A stretch of 64,000 bases of DNA from an uncultured Clostridia bacterium (lineage in GTDB: Bacteria > Bacillota > Clostridia > Christensenellales > Borkfalkiaceae). The notes below the pieces were generated by a model. It was not told where the DNA came from. It searched no databases and saw only the letters and a list, made by a program, of their open reading frames with translations. Within the stretch, counting starts at the first letter, position 1. Each line of letters starts with the position of its first letter. Location of the stretch: the NCBI GenBank assembly GCA_944327465.1, contig CALVHH010000003.1, positions 1-64,000 of the forward strand, read 5' to 3'. The position numbers and the translations under genes were made by a program. Of the stretch, positions 39,233 to 47,164 are shown in pieces.

Positions 39233-40438
39233 ATGGAAAAGATAAAGATGACTACGCCGCTCGTCGAAATGGACGGCGACGAAATGACGCGCATCCTCTG
39301 GCGATGGATAAAAGAGATACTTATAGAACCCTTCGTCGATTTAAAGACGGAGTACTATGACCTTGGTCTGCCCGAAAGGGACGCCACCGACGACGCCGTC
39401 ACCGTCGCGTCGGCAGAAGCCACAAGGCGCCTGGGCGTCGCCGTAAAGTGCGCAACGATAACTCCAAACGCGCAGCGTGTGCAGGAGTATTCCCTAAAAA
39501 AGATGTGGAAGTCGCCCAACGGCACCATCCGCCGCATACTCGACGGCACCGTCTTCCGCGCACCCATACTTGTCGAAGGCATCACACCCTATGTCCCTGG
39601 CTGGAAAAAGCCCATAGTTCTCGCCCGCCACGCCTACGGCGATATTTATAACAGCGTAGAAGCAAGGGCAGAGGGCGGTCAGACTGCTTACCTCGTCGTC
39701 GAGGACGCCGCGGGCAACGAAGTCAGCCGCAACATCATTCATTCCTTTGCTTCGCCTGGCATAGTGCAGGGGGTGCATAACGTAGATGATTCCATTGCAT
39801 CGTTTGCACGCAGCTGCTTCAATTACGCGCTCGACTGCTCCATGCCCGTCTGGTTCGGCGCCAAGGACACCATTTCCAAGACGTACGACCACCGCTTCAA
39901 GGACATATTCAACGACATTTACCAAAGCGAATACGCGCAAAGGTTTGAAGAGAAGGGGATATATTTTCTCTATACGCTCATCGACGACGTGGTCGCAAGG
40001 GTCATGCGCAGCGAAGGCGGCATGCTCTGGGCATGCAAAAACTACGACGGCGACGTCATGAGCGACATGGTCGCCACTGCGTACGGTTCGCTCGGCATGA
40101 TGAGCTCCGTGCTCGTATCTCCCGACGGAAAGTACGAATTCGAAGCCGCGCACGGCACGGTGACAAGGCACTACTATAAATATCTCAACGGTGAAGAGAC
40201 TTCCACCAATTCCGTCGCCACCATCTGGGCGTGGACGGGCGCACTGGCAAAGCGCGGCGAGCTCGACGGCAACGCTGCCCTCGTCGATTTTGCCAAAAAG
40301 CTCGAAAAAGCCACTCTTCAGACTATCGAAAGCGGCTATATGACGGGCGATTTGATACCTCTATTCAATCGTCCGGGAGTGCAGCTGCACAGGCTCGAAT
40401 CCAGGCAGTTCCTGCAAAATATAGCCCAAAAACTTTAA
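39233..40438 (+). CDS. icd: NADP-dependent isocitrate dehydrogenase, type II (eukaryotic-like)
   Basis: It converts isocitrate to 2-oxoglutarate and CO2 with NADP+. The 401-residue protein follows animal IDH1 closely: MDGDEMTRILWRWIK at the start, VKCATITPNAQRVQEY, MWKSPNGTIRRILDGTVFR (substrate-binding Ser/Asn/Arg), RHAYGDIYN, the LIDDVVARVMRSEGGMLWACKNYDGDV metal site in two parts, and EAAHGTVTRHYY with NADP-binding residues. This is the type II homodimeric class, not the E. coli-like class. The start ATG 39233 has a CGGAGAA site. It is a single gene with its own promoter and terminator, a likely source of 2-oxoglutarate and NADPH in an organism with a partial TCA pathway. Confidence 0.95.
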   Translation: MEKIKMTTPLVEMDGDEMTRILWRWIKEILIEPFVDLKTEYYDLGLPERDATDDAVTVASAEATRRLGVAVKCATITPNAQRVQEYSLKKMWKSPNGTIRRILDGTVFRAPILVEGITPYVPGWKKPIVLARHAYGDIYNSVEARAEGGQTAYLVVEDAAGNEVSRNIIHSFASPGIVQGVHNVDDSIASFARSCFNYALDCSMPVWFGAKDTISKTYDHRFKDIFNDIYQSEYAQRFEEKGIYFLYTLIDDVVARVMRSEGGMLWACKNYDGDVMSDMVATAYGSLGMMSSVLVSPDGKYEFEAAHGTVTRHYYKYLNGEETSTNSVATIWAWTGALAKRGELDGNAALVDFAKKLEKATLQTIESGYMTGDLIPLFNRPGVQLHRLESRQFLQNIAQKL

Positions 40439-40453
40439 AGCTCATATGCGCCT

Positions 40454-40516
40454 GCGCGGCGGAGAGCAAAGCCATACCGCTCTGCTCTCCGCCGCGCTTA
40501 TTTTGCCTTCAAAACG
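40454..40516 (+). terminator. Intrinsic terminator after icd
   Basis: A 15-bp stem (40454-40468 with 40493-40507) around a 24-base loop, followed by TTATTTTGCC. Confidence 0.75.
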
Positions 40517-40579
40517 GTACGCGCTTAGCGCAATTTATTAATTTAATACCATATTTCGCTATTATATTATCCATTTGAA

Positions 40580-40608
40580 TTGATATTTTATAAATTATAT
40601 GTTATAAT
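40580..40608 (+). promoter_or_regulatory. Promoter of the hydrogenase operon
   Basis: TTGATA at 40580-40585, 17-bp spacer, TATAAT at 40603-40608. The 65-base leader ends in a strong AGGAGG. Confidence 0.85.
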
Positions 40609-40679
40609 AGCTCCGTTGTGGGCCGATTTGCTTCGGTTCAGTCAAAGTAAACATTTTTTGCGTATGATAGGAGGTTGTT

Positions 40680-41180
40680 ATGAAACAATGCGAAGGCTCC
40701 CTGGGCACTGTCGAACAGGCTGAAAAGCTCAGGACGGTCATCGAACAATCGCGCTCCGTTCCCGGCTGCCTTATGCACATTCTGCAGGAAGCTCAGGCCA
40801 TCTACGGCTATCTGCCCCTGCCTGTACAAAAGGAGATTGCCGAAGGACTGAATATTTCACTTTCGGAAGTATACGGCGTCGCAACATTTTATTCCCAGTT
40901 CTCGCTCAAACCCAAGGGTAAATACAGGGTGTCCGTATGCCTCGGCACCGCGTGCTATGTAAAGGGCTCGGACAAGATATTGGAAGAAGTCGAAAACCAG
41001 CTCGGCATCAAGTGCGGCGACAGCACCGACGACGGTCTGTTCTCTCTCGACAGCTGCCGCTGCGTCGGCGCCTGCGGTCTCGCGCCCGTAATGATGATAA
41101 ACGAGGACGTCCACGGCAGGCTCAAGCCCGAAATGGTAAAGGGCATTTTGGACAGCTACAGGAGGAATGAAGAGGTATGA
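40680..41180 (+). CDS. hydC: NADH-dependent [FeFe] hydrogenase subunit C (NuoE-like [2Fe-2S] subunit)
   Basis: The small electron-transfer subunit, 166 residues, thioredoxin-like fold after a helical N-terminus. The [2Fe-2S] ligands are CLGTACYVKG and, 40 residues on, CRCVGACGLAP, as in NuoE and HndA. The segment LPLPVQKEIAEGLNISLSEVYGVATFYSQF is the NuoE family signature (given here in parts: LPLPVQKEIAE and SEVYGVATFY). It overlaps the next gene by 4 bases. Confidence 0.94.
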   Translation: MKQCEGSLGTVEQAEKLRTVIEQSRSVPGCLMHILQEAQAIYGYLPLPVQKEIAEGLNISLSEVYGVATFYSQFSLKPKGKYRVSVCLGTACYVKGSDKILEEVENQLGIKCGDSTDDGLFSLDSCRCVGACGLAPVMMINEDVHGRLKPEMVKGILDSYRRNEEV

Positions 41181-43069
41181 CTATCAAAGAAATAGATAAT
41201 ATCCGCTCCAAAAAGAAGGCTCTCATCGATGTAAGGCGCGTCGTGCGCGAACAGGGCGAAAAGCTCGCAAAACAGACGGGGTACAGAAAGCAGGTGCTCG
41301 TCTGCGGCGGTACGGGCTGCACATCCTCGCACTCCATGAAAGTCATTGAGCAGCTTGAAAAATCCATAAAGGAACTCGGGCTCGACGACGTGCTCATCGT
41401 TAAGACGGGCTGCTTCGGTCTCTGCTCGCTCGGCCCCATAATGATAGTCTATCCCGAAGGCGCTTTCTATGCCCAGATGACGCCCGAACATGCCAAGACC
41501 GTTGCCGAAACCCATCTGGTAAAGGACGGGCACATAGTAAAGGAGCTCCTCTATCAGGGCACCGTGGCAGAGGACGGCTCAATCATTCCCTTTGCCGAAA
41601 CGGCATTCTATAAAAAGCAGATGCGTATAGCTCTGCGCAACTGCGGCGTGATCGCTCCCGAAGATATCGAAGAAGCCATTGCCGCAGGCGACTATTCCGC
41701 GCTCGAAAAGGTGCTCAAGACCATGTCCCCCGACGACGTCATCAACGAAGTCGCCGCCTCGGGTCTGCGCGGCAGGGGTGGCGCAGGCTTCCCCACGGGG
41801 CGCAAGTGGTCGTTCGCCAAGGCTTCGCAGAGCAGCGTAAAGTACGTCGTCTGCAACGCCGACGAAGGTGACCCCGGCGCGTTCATGGACAGGTCCGTGC
41901 TCGAAGGCGACCCTCACTGCGTGCTCGAAGCGATGACTATCGCCGGCTATGCCATAGGCGCAAATCAGGGCTACATATATGTCCGCGCCGAATATCCCGT
42001 CGCCGTTCACCGTCTGCAGATAGCCATAACTCAGGCTCGCGAATACGGCTTGCTCGGCAAGAATATACTCGGCTGCGGCTTCGATTTCGATATTGAAATC
42101 CGCCTCGGCGCGGGCGCGTTCGTCTGCGGCGAAGAGACGGCTCTGCTCACTTCCATCGAAGGTCACCGCGGCGAGCCCCGTCCCCGTCCGCCCTTCCCCG
42201 CGGTCAAGGGTCTGTTCGGCAAGCCCACTATCATAAACAACGTAGAAACTTGGGCAAACATCAACCCCATAATCAATAACGGCGCCGCATGGTTCGCATC
42301 CATAGGCACGCAGACCTCTTCGGGCACCAAGGTGTTTGCGCTCGGCGGCAAAATAACCAACGTCGGTCTCGTCGAAGTGCCTATGGGAACTACTTTGCGT
42401 GAAATAGTAGAGGAGATAGGCGGCGGCATCCCCCACGGCAAAAAGTTCAAGGCTGCCCAGACGGGCGGACCTTCGGGCGGCTGCATCCCCGCCGAGTGCA
42501 TCGATACTCCCATAGATTACGATTCGCTCGTAGCCATAGGCTCAATGATGGGCTCGGGCGGCATGATAATTCTCGACGAAGACGACTGTATGGTCGATAT
42601 CTCCAAATTCTATCTCGAATTCACCGCAGACGAAAGCTGCGGCAAGTGCACGCCCTGCCGTATAGGCACAAAGAGGCTGCTGCAGCTGCTCACAAAGATA
42701 ACCGAAGGCAAGGGCGAGCCCGAAGACCTTGTAAAGATTGAAGAGCTCGCGTCGCACATGAAGCAGTCGTCGCTCTGCGCCCTCGGGCAGTCCGCGCCCA
42801 ATCCCATACTTTCCACGCTTCGCTATTTCCGCCAGGAATATGTAGACCATATCGAAAAGAAGCACTGCGAAGCAGGCGTGTGCAAGGCGCTGCTCACATA
42901 CTCCATCGACCCTGACAAGTGCCACGGCTGCACGCTGTGCGCCCGCAACTGTCCCACGCACGCCATTACCGGCAAGGTGCGCGAACCGCACGTCATCGAC
43001 AAGGATATCTGCATAAAGTGCGGACTGTGTATGGCTAACTGCAAATTCGGTGCAGTTGTAAGAAATTGA
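41177..43069 (+). CDS. hydB: NADH-dependent [FeFe] hydrogenase subunit B (NuoF-like, FMN/NADH-binding)
   Basis: The diaphorase subunit, 630 residues. The N-terminal thioredoxin-like [2Fe-2S] domain has CGGTGCTSSHS and KTGCFGLCSLGP. The central NuoF part has the NADH/FMN-binding RGRGGAGFPTGRKW near residue 197, NADEGDPGAFMDR near 222 and the glycine-rich GAGAFVCGEETALL near 312, then the [4Fe-4S] motif SCGKCTPCRIGTKR near 490. The C-terminus adds two ferredoxin motifs, CHGCTLCARNCP and CIKCGLCMANC, as in bifurcating hydrogenases (HydB/HndC). It lies between hydC and hydA in one operon. Confidence 0.95.
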   Translation: MTIKEIDNIRSKKKALIDVRRVVREQGEKLAKQTGYRKQVLVCGGTGCTSSHSMKVIEQLEKSIKELGLDDVLIVKTGCFGLCSLGPIMIVYPEGAFYAQMTPEHAKTVAETHLVKDGHIVKELLYQGTVAEDGSIIPFAETAFYKKQMRIALRNCGVIAPEDIEEAIAAGDYSALEKVLKTMSPDDVINEVAASGLRGRGGAGFPTGRKWSFAKASQSSVKYVVCNADEGDPGAFMDRSVLEGDPHCVLEAMTIAGYAIGANQGYIYVRAEYPVAVHRLQIAITQAREYGLLGKNILGCGFDFDIEIRLGAGAFVCGEETALLTSIEGHRGEPRPRPPFPAVKGLFGKPTIINNVETWANINPIINNGAAWFASIGTQTSSGTKVFALGGKITNVGLVEVPMGTTLREIVEEIGGGIPHGKKFKAAQTGGPSGGCIPAECIDTPIDYDSLVAIGSMMGSGGMIILDEDDCMVDISKFYLEFTADESCGKCTPCRIGTKRLLQLLTKITEGKGEPEDLVKIEELASHMKQSSLCALGQSAPNPILSTLRYFRQEYVDHIEKKHCEAGVCKALLTYSIDPDKCHGCTLCARNCPTHAITGKVREPHVIDKDICIKCGLCMANCKFGAVVRN

Positions 43070-43079
43070 GGTGAAAGGC

Positions 43080-44810
43080 ATGGCTAAAGACGTAACTTTA
43101 AAGATAAACAATATTTCGGTCACCGTTCCCGAAGGAACTACCATCCTCGACGCCGCCCGCAAGGCGCACATAGTAATACCCACGCTCTGCTACCTCAAAG
43201 ATGTCTCATGCGTCGGTTCCTGCCGTATGTGTGTAGTCGAAGCGACGGGCGCCCGCGGACTCGTCGCCGCATGCGTCTATCCCGTCAGCGAGGGAATGGA
43301 GGTGCGCACCAACACCCAAAAGTGCCGCGAAAGCCGCAAAATGACGCTGGAGCTCCTCCTTTCAAAGCATAAAAAGAAGTGCCTCTCCTGCGAAAGAAAC
43401 CATAACTGCGAGCTGCAAAAGCTCTCTCTCGGCTACGGAGTGGACGAGGACAGGTTCAAGGGCGAAGACTTCGTCCTTCCCATAGACGATTCCGCGCCCT
43501 ATGTCGTGCGCGATAACGACAAGTGCATCAACTGCATGCGCTGTGTGGCTGCCTGCCGCAAACAGCACGTCAACGCCATAGGCTCCATAGGCCGCGGCTT
43601 CAACGTACATATCGGCTCGGCGTTCGATATGCCCCTCTCCCAATCCGTATGCGTAGGCTGCGGTCAGTGCATCGTCGCCTGCCCCGTCGGCGCTCTTTCC
43701 GAACGCTCCACCATTGACGAAGTCTGGAATGCGTTTGCCGACCCCACCAAAAAGGTGGTGTTCTTCACCGCGCCTTCGGTGCGTGCCACCCTCGGCGAGG
43801 CGTTCGATATGCCCATAGGCACCAATGTCGAAGGCAAAATGGTCGCTGCCATTCGCAGGCTCGGTCAGTGCGAGGTGTTCAACATGGACGTCACCGCCGA
43901 CCTCACGATAATGGAGGAGGCGTCCGAACTCATAAACCGCATCAAGACGGGCAAGCCCATGCCCATGTTTACTTCGTGCTGTCCCGCTTGGGTCAAGTTC
44001 ATCGAACAGCGCTATCCCGAAATGATACCCAATCTTTCTACCTGCAAGTCGCCCCAGCAGATGTTCGGCGCGCTCTTGAAGACGTACTGGTGCGAAAAGC
44101 ATCACGTCCGCCCCGAGGACCTCTTCACGGTATCCGTAATACCCTGCACGGCAAAGAAGTACGAGTGTCACCGTCCCGAAATGGAGGGCGAAGTCAATGC
44201 GGCGATAACCACACGCGAACTTGCCCGCATGATAAAGACGGCGGGCATAGAGTTCACCAAACTTCCCGATGAGGAGTTTGATAATCCCTTTGCCACCGCA
44301 ACGGGCGGCGGCGCAATATTCGGCGCCACCGGCGGCGTAATGGAAGCTGCTCTGCGCACGGCTGCGCACATGCTCGACGGCTCGTTCGAAGTTCTCGACT
44401 TCTATTCGGTCCGCGGCATTAACCCCATAAAGGAAGCCACCTATCTCGTGGCGGGACACACGCTCAAGGTTGCCGTTGCATCCGGTCTCGAAAATGCCGT
44501 AACGCTGCTCGAACAGATAAAGTCGGGCAAAAAGAAGTACGACTTTGTCGAAATCATGGCATGCCCCGGCGGCTGCGTGAACGGCGGCGGACAGCCTACG
44601 CTCTCCGACAGCGTCCGCAACAATGCAGATATCGACCTCAAGGAGGCGCGTGCAAAGGTGCTGTATCTCTCCGACGGTCACGCCGATATCCGCCGTTCGT
44701 CCAATTCCCCCGTTATGGATATGCTGTACGAAGATTATTTCATCTTCCCCAACAGCCATAAGGCCCACGAAGTACTGCACACCGTATATACCGAAGACAA
44801 GCGCATCTGA
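43080..44810 (+). CDS. hydA: [FeFe] hydrogenase catalytic subunit A
   Basis: The H-cluster subunit, 576 residues. It has an N-terminal [2Fe-2S] domain (CVGSCRMCVVEATG near 44), a His-ligated [4Fe-4S] site (CLSCERNHNCELQ near 101), two ferredoxin clusters (CINCMRCVAAC and CVGCGQCIVACP), and the H-cluster signatures L1 TSCCPAWV (298-305), L2 IPCTAKKYE (354-362) and L3 MACPGGCVNGGGQP (493-506). With hydC and hydB it forms the trimeric NADH-linked group A hydrogenase that in relatives oxidises NADH and reduced ferredoxin together to make H2. ATG 43080 has GAGGTGAAAGG before it. The maturases HydE, HydF and HydG are not in the window. Confidence 0.96.
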   Translation: MAKDVTLKINNISVTVPEGTTILDAARKAHIVIPTLCYLKDVSCVGSCRMCVVEATGARGLVAACVYPVSEGMEVRTNTQKCRESRKMTLELLLSKHKKKCLSCERNHNCELQKLSLGYGVDEDRFKGEDFVLPIDDSAPYVVRDNDKCINCMRCVAACRKQHVNAIGSIGRGFNVHIGSAFDMPLSQSVCVGCGQCIVACPVGALSERSTIDEVWNAFADPTKKVVFFTAPSVRATLGEAFDMPIGTNVEGKMVAAIRRLGQCEVFNMDVTADLTIMEEASELINRIKTGKPMPMFTSCCPAWVKFIEQRYPEMIPNLSTCKSPQQMFGALLKTYWCEKHHVRPEDLFTVSVIPCTAKKYECHRPEMEGEVNAAITTRELARMIKTAGIEFTKLPDEEFDNPFATATGGGAIFGATGGVMEAALRTAAHMLDGSFEVLDFYSVRGINPIKEATYLVAGHTLKVAVASGLENAVTLLEQIKSGKKKYDFVEIMACPGGCVNGGGQPTLSDSVRNNADIDLKEARAKVLYLSDGHADIRRSSNSPVMDMLYEDYFIFPNSHKAHEVLHTVYTEDKRI

Positions 44811-44819
44811 TGCGCGTCG

Positions 44820-44861
44820 GCCGCGGACGGCACAGCCGTCCGCGGCTAATTTTACTTTTTT
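44820..44861 (+). terminator. Intrinsic terminator after the hydrogenase operon
   Basis: A perfect 12-bp stem (44820-44831 with 44835-44846, loop ACA) followed by TAATTTTACTTTTTT. Confidence 0.9.
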
Positions 44862-44947
44862 AACCTACGTTAAAAAATGTATATCAATTTGCTTGACATC
44901 GTCTGTATGCCTGTGATAGTATAATTGCACAGGAGGATTTAAGCATA

Positions 44948-45079
44948 GTGGACGACAGCCCAAGTAGCGTGCCCCGACATGCGAGCATTTTAATACTTGA
45001 CTTTGCCGAACATAACTTTTTTGCGCACAGTGCAAAAGGGTTGTGTTTTTTGTGTTGTAAAAAAGCAGAAGATAAATAA
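44948..45079 (+). CDS. Possible small protein or leader peptide (43 residues), tentative
   Basis: Between hydA and the CNNM-type gene lie about 290 bases without a known gene. A TTGACA at about 44893 and TATAAT near 44918 are 21 bp apart, so the promoter is uncertain. An AGGAGG at about 44932-44937 precedes, by 11 bases, a GTG (44948) that opens a 43-codon frame ending at a TAA. The peptide starts with VDDSPSSVPRHA and ends with LCFLCCKKAEDK, a Cys-rich tail. I see no relative and no riboswitch consensus. It may be a leader peptide, a small protein or nothing. Confidence 0.25.
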   Translation: MDDSPSSVPRHASILILDFAEHNFFAHSAKGLCFLCCKKAEDK

Positions 45080-45145
45080 AAATCCACAAATTTTCTGTTT
45101 CCACCGGTGTGTGCAAAGTCATGCACACAATATGCTAAAATTATT

Positions 45146-46630
45146 ATGACAGCAGGCGAAATTGCCTTAGCCTTAGTGCTTCAGGTAGTGCTCATTGCAC
45201 TGAACGCTATATTTGCAAGCGCAGAAATAGCGGTCATTTCCGCAAACTCAACAAAAATGGAAAAGCTTGCCGAAGACGGCAACAGGCGCGCCAGGCGCAT
45301 CTGCCGTCTCACCAAAAACTCTTCCAAATTCCTTTCCACAATTCAGGTTGCAATTACGTTGGCGTCCCTTTTGGGTTCGGCGTTTGCGGCAGACAGCTTC
45401 TCGGAACCTCTGGCTCAGGCAATAGTCGGTGAAAGCAGCAGCTACTATAATGTTGTCAGCACCGTCTGCATGATAGTCATCACGCTCATATTGTCCTACT
45501 TCTCAATAGTATTCGGCGAGCTCGTTCCCAAGCGTATAGCTATGCGCAATGCCGAAAAGCTTTCGCTCATTCTTTCGGGCATACTCAATTTCGTATCCTA
45601 TGCCTTCGCGCCCTTCGTGTGGCTGCTCACCGTATCTGCAAACGGCGTGCTCCGTCTGTTCGGCATAAAGCCCGAAGATTCGGGCGAGGAAGTCACCGAA
45701 GAGGAGATCATGCTCATGGCTGAAGCCGGCAGCGAAAAGGGCTCCATCGACGAAAAGGAGAATGAGTTCATTCAGAACATCTTCGAATTCAAGGAAAACG
45801 ACGTCGGCGAAGTATGCACTCACCGCAAGGACGTAGACTTCCTGTTCGAGCGCGACGACCTCTCCGTGTGGGAGGATACCATCAAGCAGTCCAGCCATAC
45901 ATACTATCCCGTATGCGGCAAGGATACCGATGACGTCATAGGCGTGCTCAACACAAAGATATATTTCCGCTTAAAGGACAAGTCAAAGCAAAACGTCCTC
46001 GCCCAGGCGGTAATGCCACCCGTATTCATTTCCGAGACCATGCAGGCAGACGATCTGTTCTACCGCATGAAGACCACACGCGAATATTTTGCCATCGTGC
46101 TCGATGAATACGGCGGAATAAACGGCATCATAACCATTCACGACCTCATTGAGCTGCTCGTCGGCGACCTGCACGAAAAGGGTGAAGCACCCGATTACGT
46201 CATAAACCGTACAGGCGATGATACCTGGGAAGTTACCGGTCTTGCGCCCTTTGACGAGGTCGTAGAAGCTATGGATATCAGACTTTCGGAAGAGGAGCAG
46301 GAAGAGGACGACTACGAAACGTTTGGCGGCTACGTCTGCGAAATGCTCGGCGAAGTGCCCGATGACGGCACTATGCCCGAGTGTGAAAACGACCTCGTAA
46401 AAGTAAAAGTGCTGCTCGTCGAAGACCATAGGATCGAAAAGATGCTCATAACCAAAAAGCAGAAGACGGCTGACAGCGCCGAGGAAGAAGATGACAAAAA
46501 ATTCCGCCTCTTCAAGAAGGACAGGGAAGAGGACGGCGAAGATAAGGAAGTTAAAACTGCAGACGACAAGTCGGCAGAAAGCGGCAAGGCAGGAGCGATT
46601 GCAGGCAGTGCATCCGAAAAGAAAGATTAA
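45146..46630 (+). CDS. CNNM/CorC-family membrane protein (hemolysin III-unrelated HlyC/CorC type)
   Basis: A 494-residue protein with an N-terminal CNNM (DUF21) membrane domain of four helices (about 1-165; ASAEIAVISANSTKMEKLAE and VFGELVPKRIAMRNAEK are family signatures), two CBS domains (about 215-340; the second holds FAIVLDEYGGINGIIT) and a C-terminal CorC/HlyC domain (about 355-440). The last 55 residues are a Lys/Asp/Glu-rich tail. Homologues take part in Mg2+ or Co2+ efflux. The first Met of the membrane helix (45146) lacks a Shine-Dalgarno sequence, and a TGCTAAAAT-type -10 box ends just 4 bases before it; a GTG start at 45107 would add 13 residues. Confidence 0.88.
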   Translation: MTAGEIALALVLQVVLIALNAIFASAEIAVISANSTKMEKLAEDGNRRARRICRLTKNSSKFLSTIQVAITLASLLGSAFAADSFSEPLAQAIVGESSSYYNVVSTVCMIVITLILSYFSIVFGELVPKRIAMRNAEKLSLILSGILNFVSYAFAPFVWLLTVSANGVLRLFGIKPEDSGEEVTEEEIMLMAEAGSEKGSIDEKENEFIQNIFEFKENDVGEVCTHRKDVDFLFERDDLSVWEDTIKQSSHTYYPVCGKDTDDVIGVLNTKIYFRLKDKSKQNVLAQAVMPPVFISETMQADDLFYRMKTTREYFAIVLDEYGGINGIITIHDLIELLVGDLHEKGEAPDYVINRTGDDTWEVTGLAPFDEVVEAMDIRLSEEEQEEDDYETFGGYVCEMLGEVPDDGTMPECENDLVKVKVLLVEDHRIEKMLITKKQKTADSAEEEDDKKFRLFKKDREEDGEDKEVKTADDKSAESGKAGAIAGSASEKKD

Positions 46631-46673
46631 AATTTCAAATACACGCAAGTAACGGCTCCATAAATCCAAAACG

Positions 46674-46713
46674 GCGCGGCGCGGGCAAATTGCCCGCGCC
46701 GCGCTGTCTTTTA
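46674..46713 (+). terminator. Intrinsic terminator after the CNNM-type gene
   Basis: A 14-bp GC stem (46674-46687 with 46691-46704, loop AAT) followed by TGTCTTTT. Confidence 0.88.
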
Positions 46714-46754
46714 AAACATATTTCAGTTTGCACGGGAAATTTTTTTAAAAACTA

Positions 46755-46783
46755 TTGACAAAGCGCACTTTATCGCATATAAT
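46755..46783 (+). promoter_or_regulatory. Promoter of the T-box-trpB2 transcript
   Basis: TTGACA at 46755-46760, 17-bp spacer, TATAAT at 46778-46783. Confidence 0.92.
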
Positions 46784-46805
46784 AAAAACAATTTAATAGA
46801 CTAAA

Positions 46806-47074
46806 TCGATGAAGTAAAGAGTAATCTGCGCATTACAGGCTTTTAAGAGAGCTCCGGAAGGTGGAAGCGGGGCGCCCGTAGCAGGTGAATGGGTTACTGA
46901 GAGCGGATGTGAAGGGGCTCAAAAGCTCTGCGTAGCTTCCGACGGGGCTTTCCCGTTACAGAAAGAGGGCATTGTCTGATGCCCGTAAACGAGGTTGCAA
47001 ACAGGCTTTGCAGCGAAATTGGGTGGCAACACGGATATATTCGTCCCAAGCGGATATTATCCGTGTGTTTTTTT
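46806..47074 (+). promoter_or_regulatory. Tryptophan T-box riboswitch with terminator
   Basis: A tRNA-sensing leader. Stem I starts near AGAGTAATC (46818) and closes with GGGTTACTGA, so the specifier loop reads GAA-TGG-G with the Trp codon UGG at 46890-46892. The AAGAGAGCTCCGGAAGGTGG part is the usual T-box stem I loop. The antiterminator T-box is GGGTGGCAACACGG, and its UGGC (47024-47027) would pair with the GCCA end of tRNA-Trp, whose discriminator base is G. A terminator (ACACGGATA at 47029-47037 with TATCCGTGT at 47058-47066, then T8) competes with it. Uncharged tRNA-Trp should switch trpB2 on. Confidence 0.93.
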
Positions 47075-47164
47075 ATATTGCGGCAGTCGCCCGCCGCAGG
47101 TTTAGGGCTATTAAAAATACACAATTTGCGGCTCATCGCCGCAGCGGACAAAGGAGGTATAAAT

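Noticed and set aside
44884-45126. An 80-codon minus-strand frame in the spacer before the CNNM-type gene
   Set aside because: There is no ribosome binding site or promoter on that strand, and it runs into the hydrogenase terminator.
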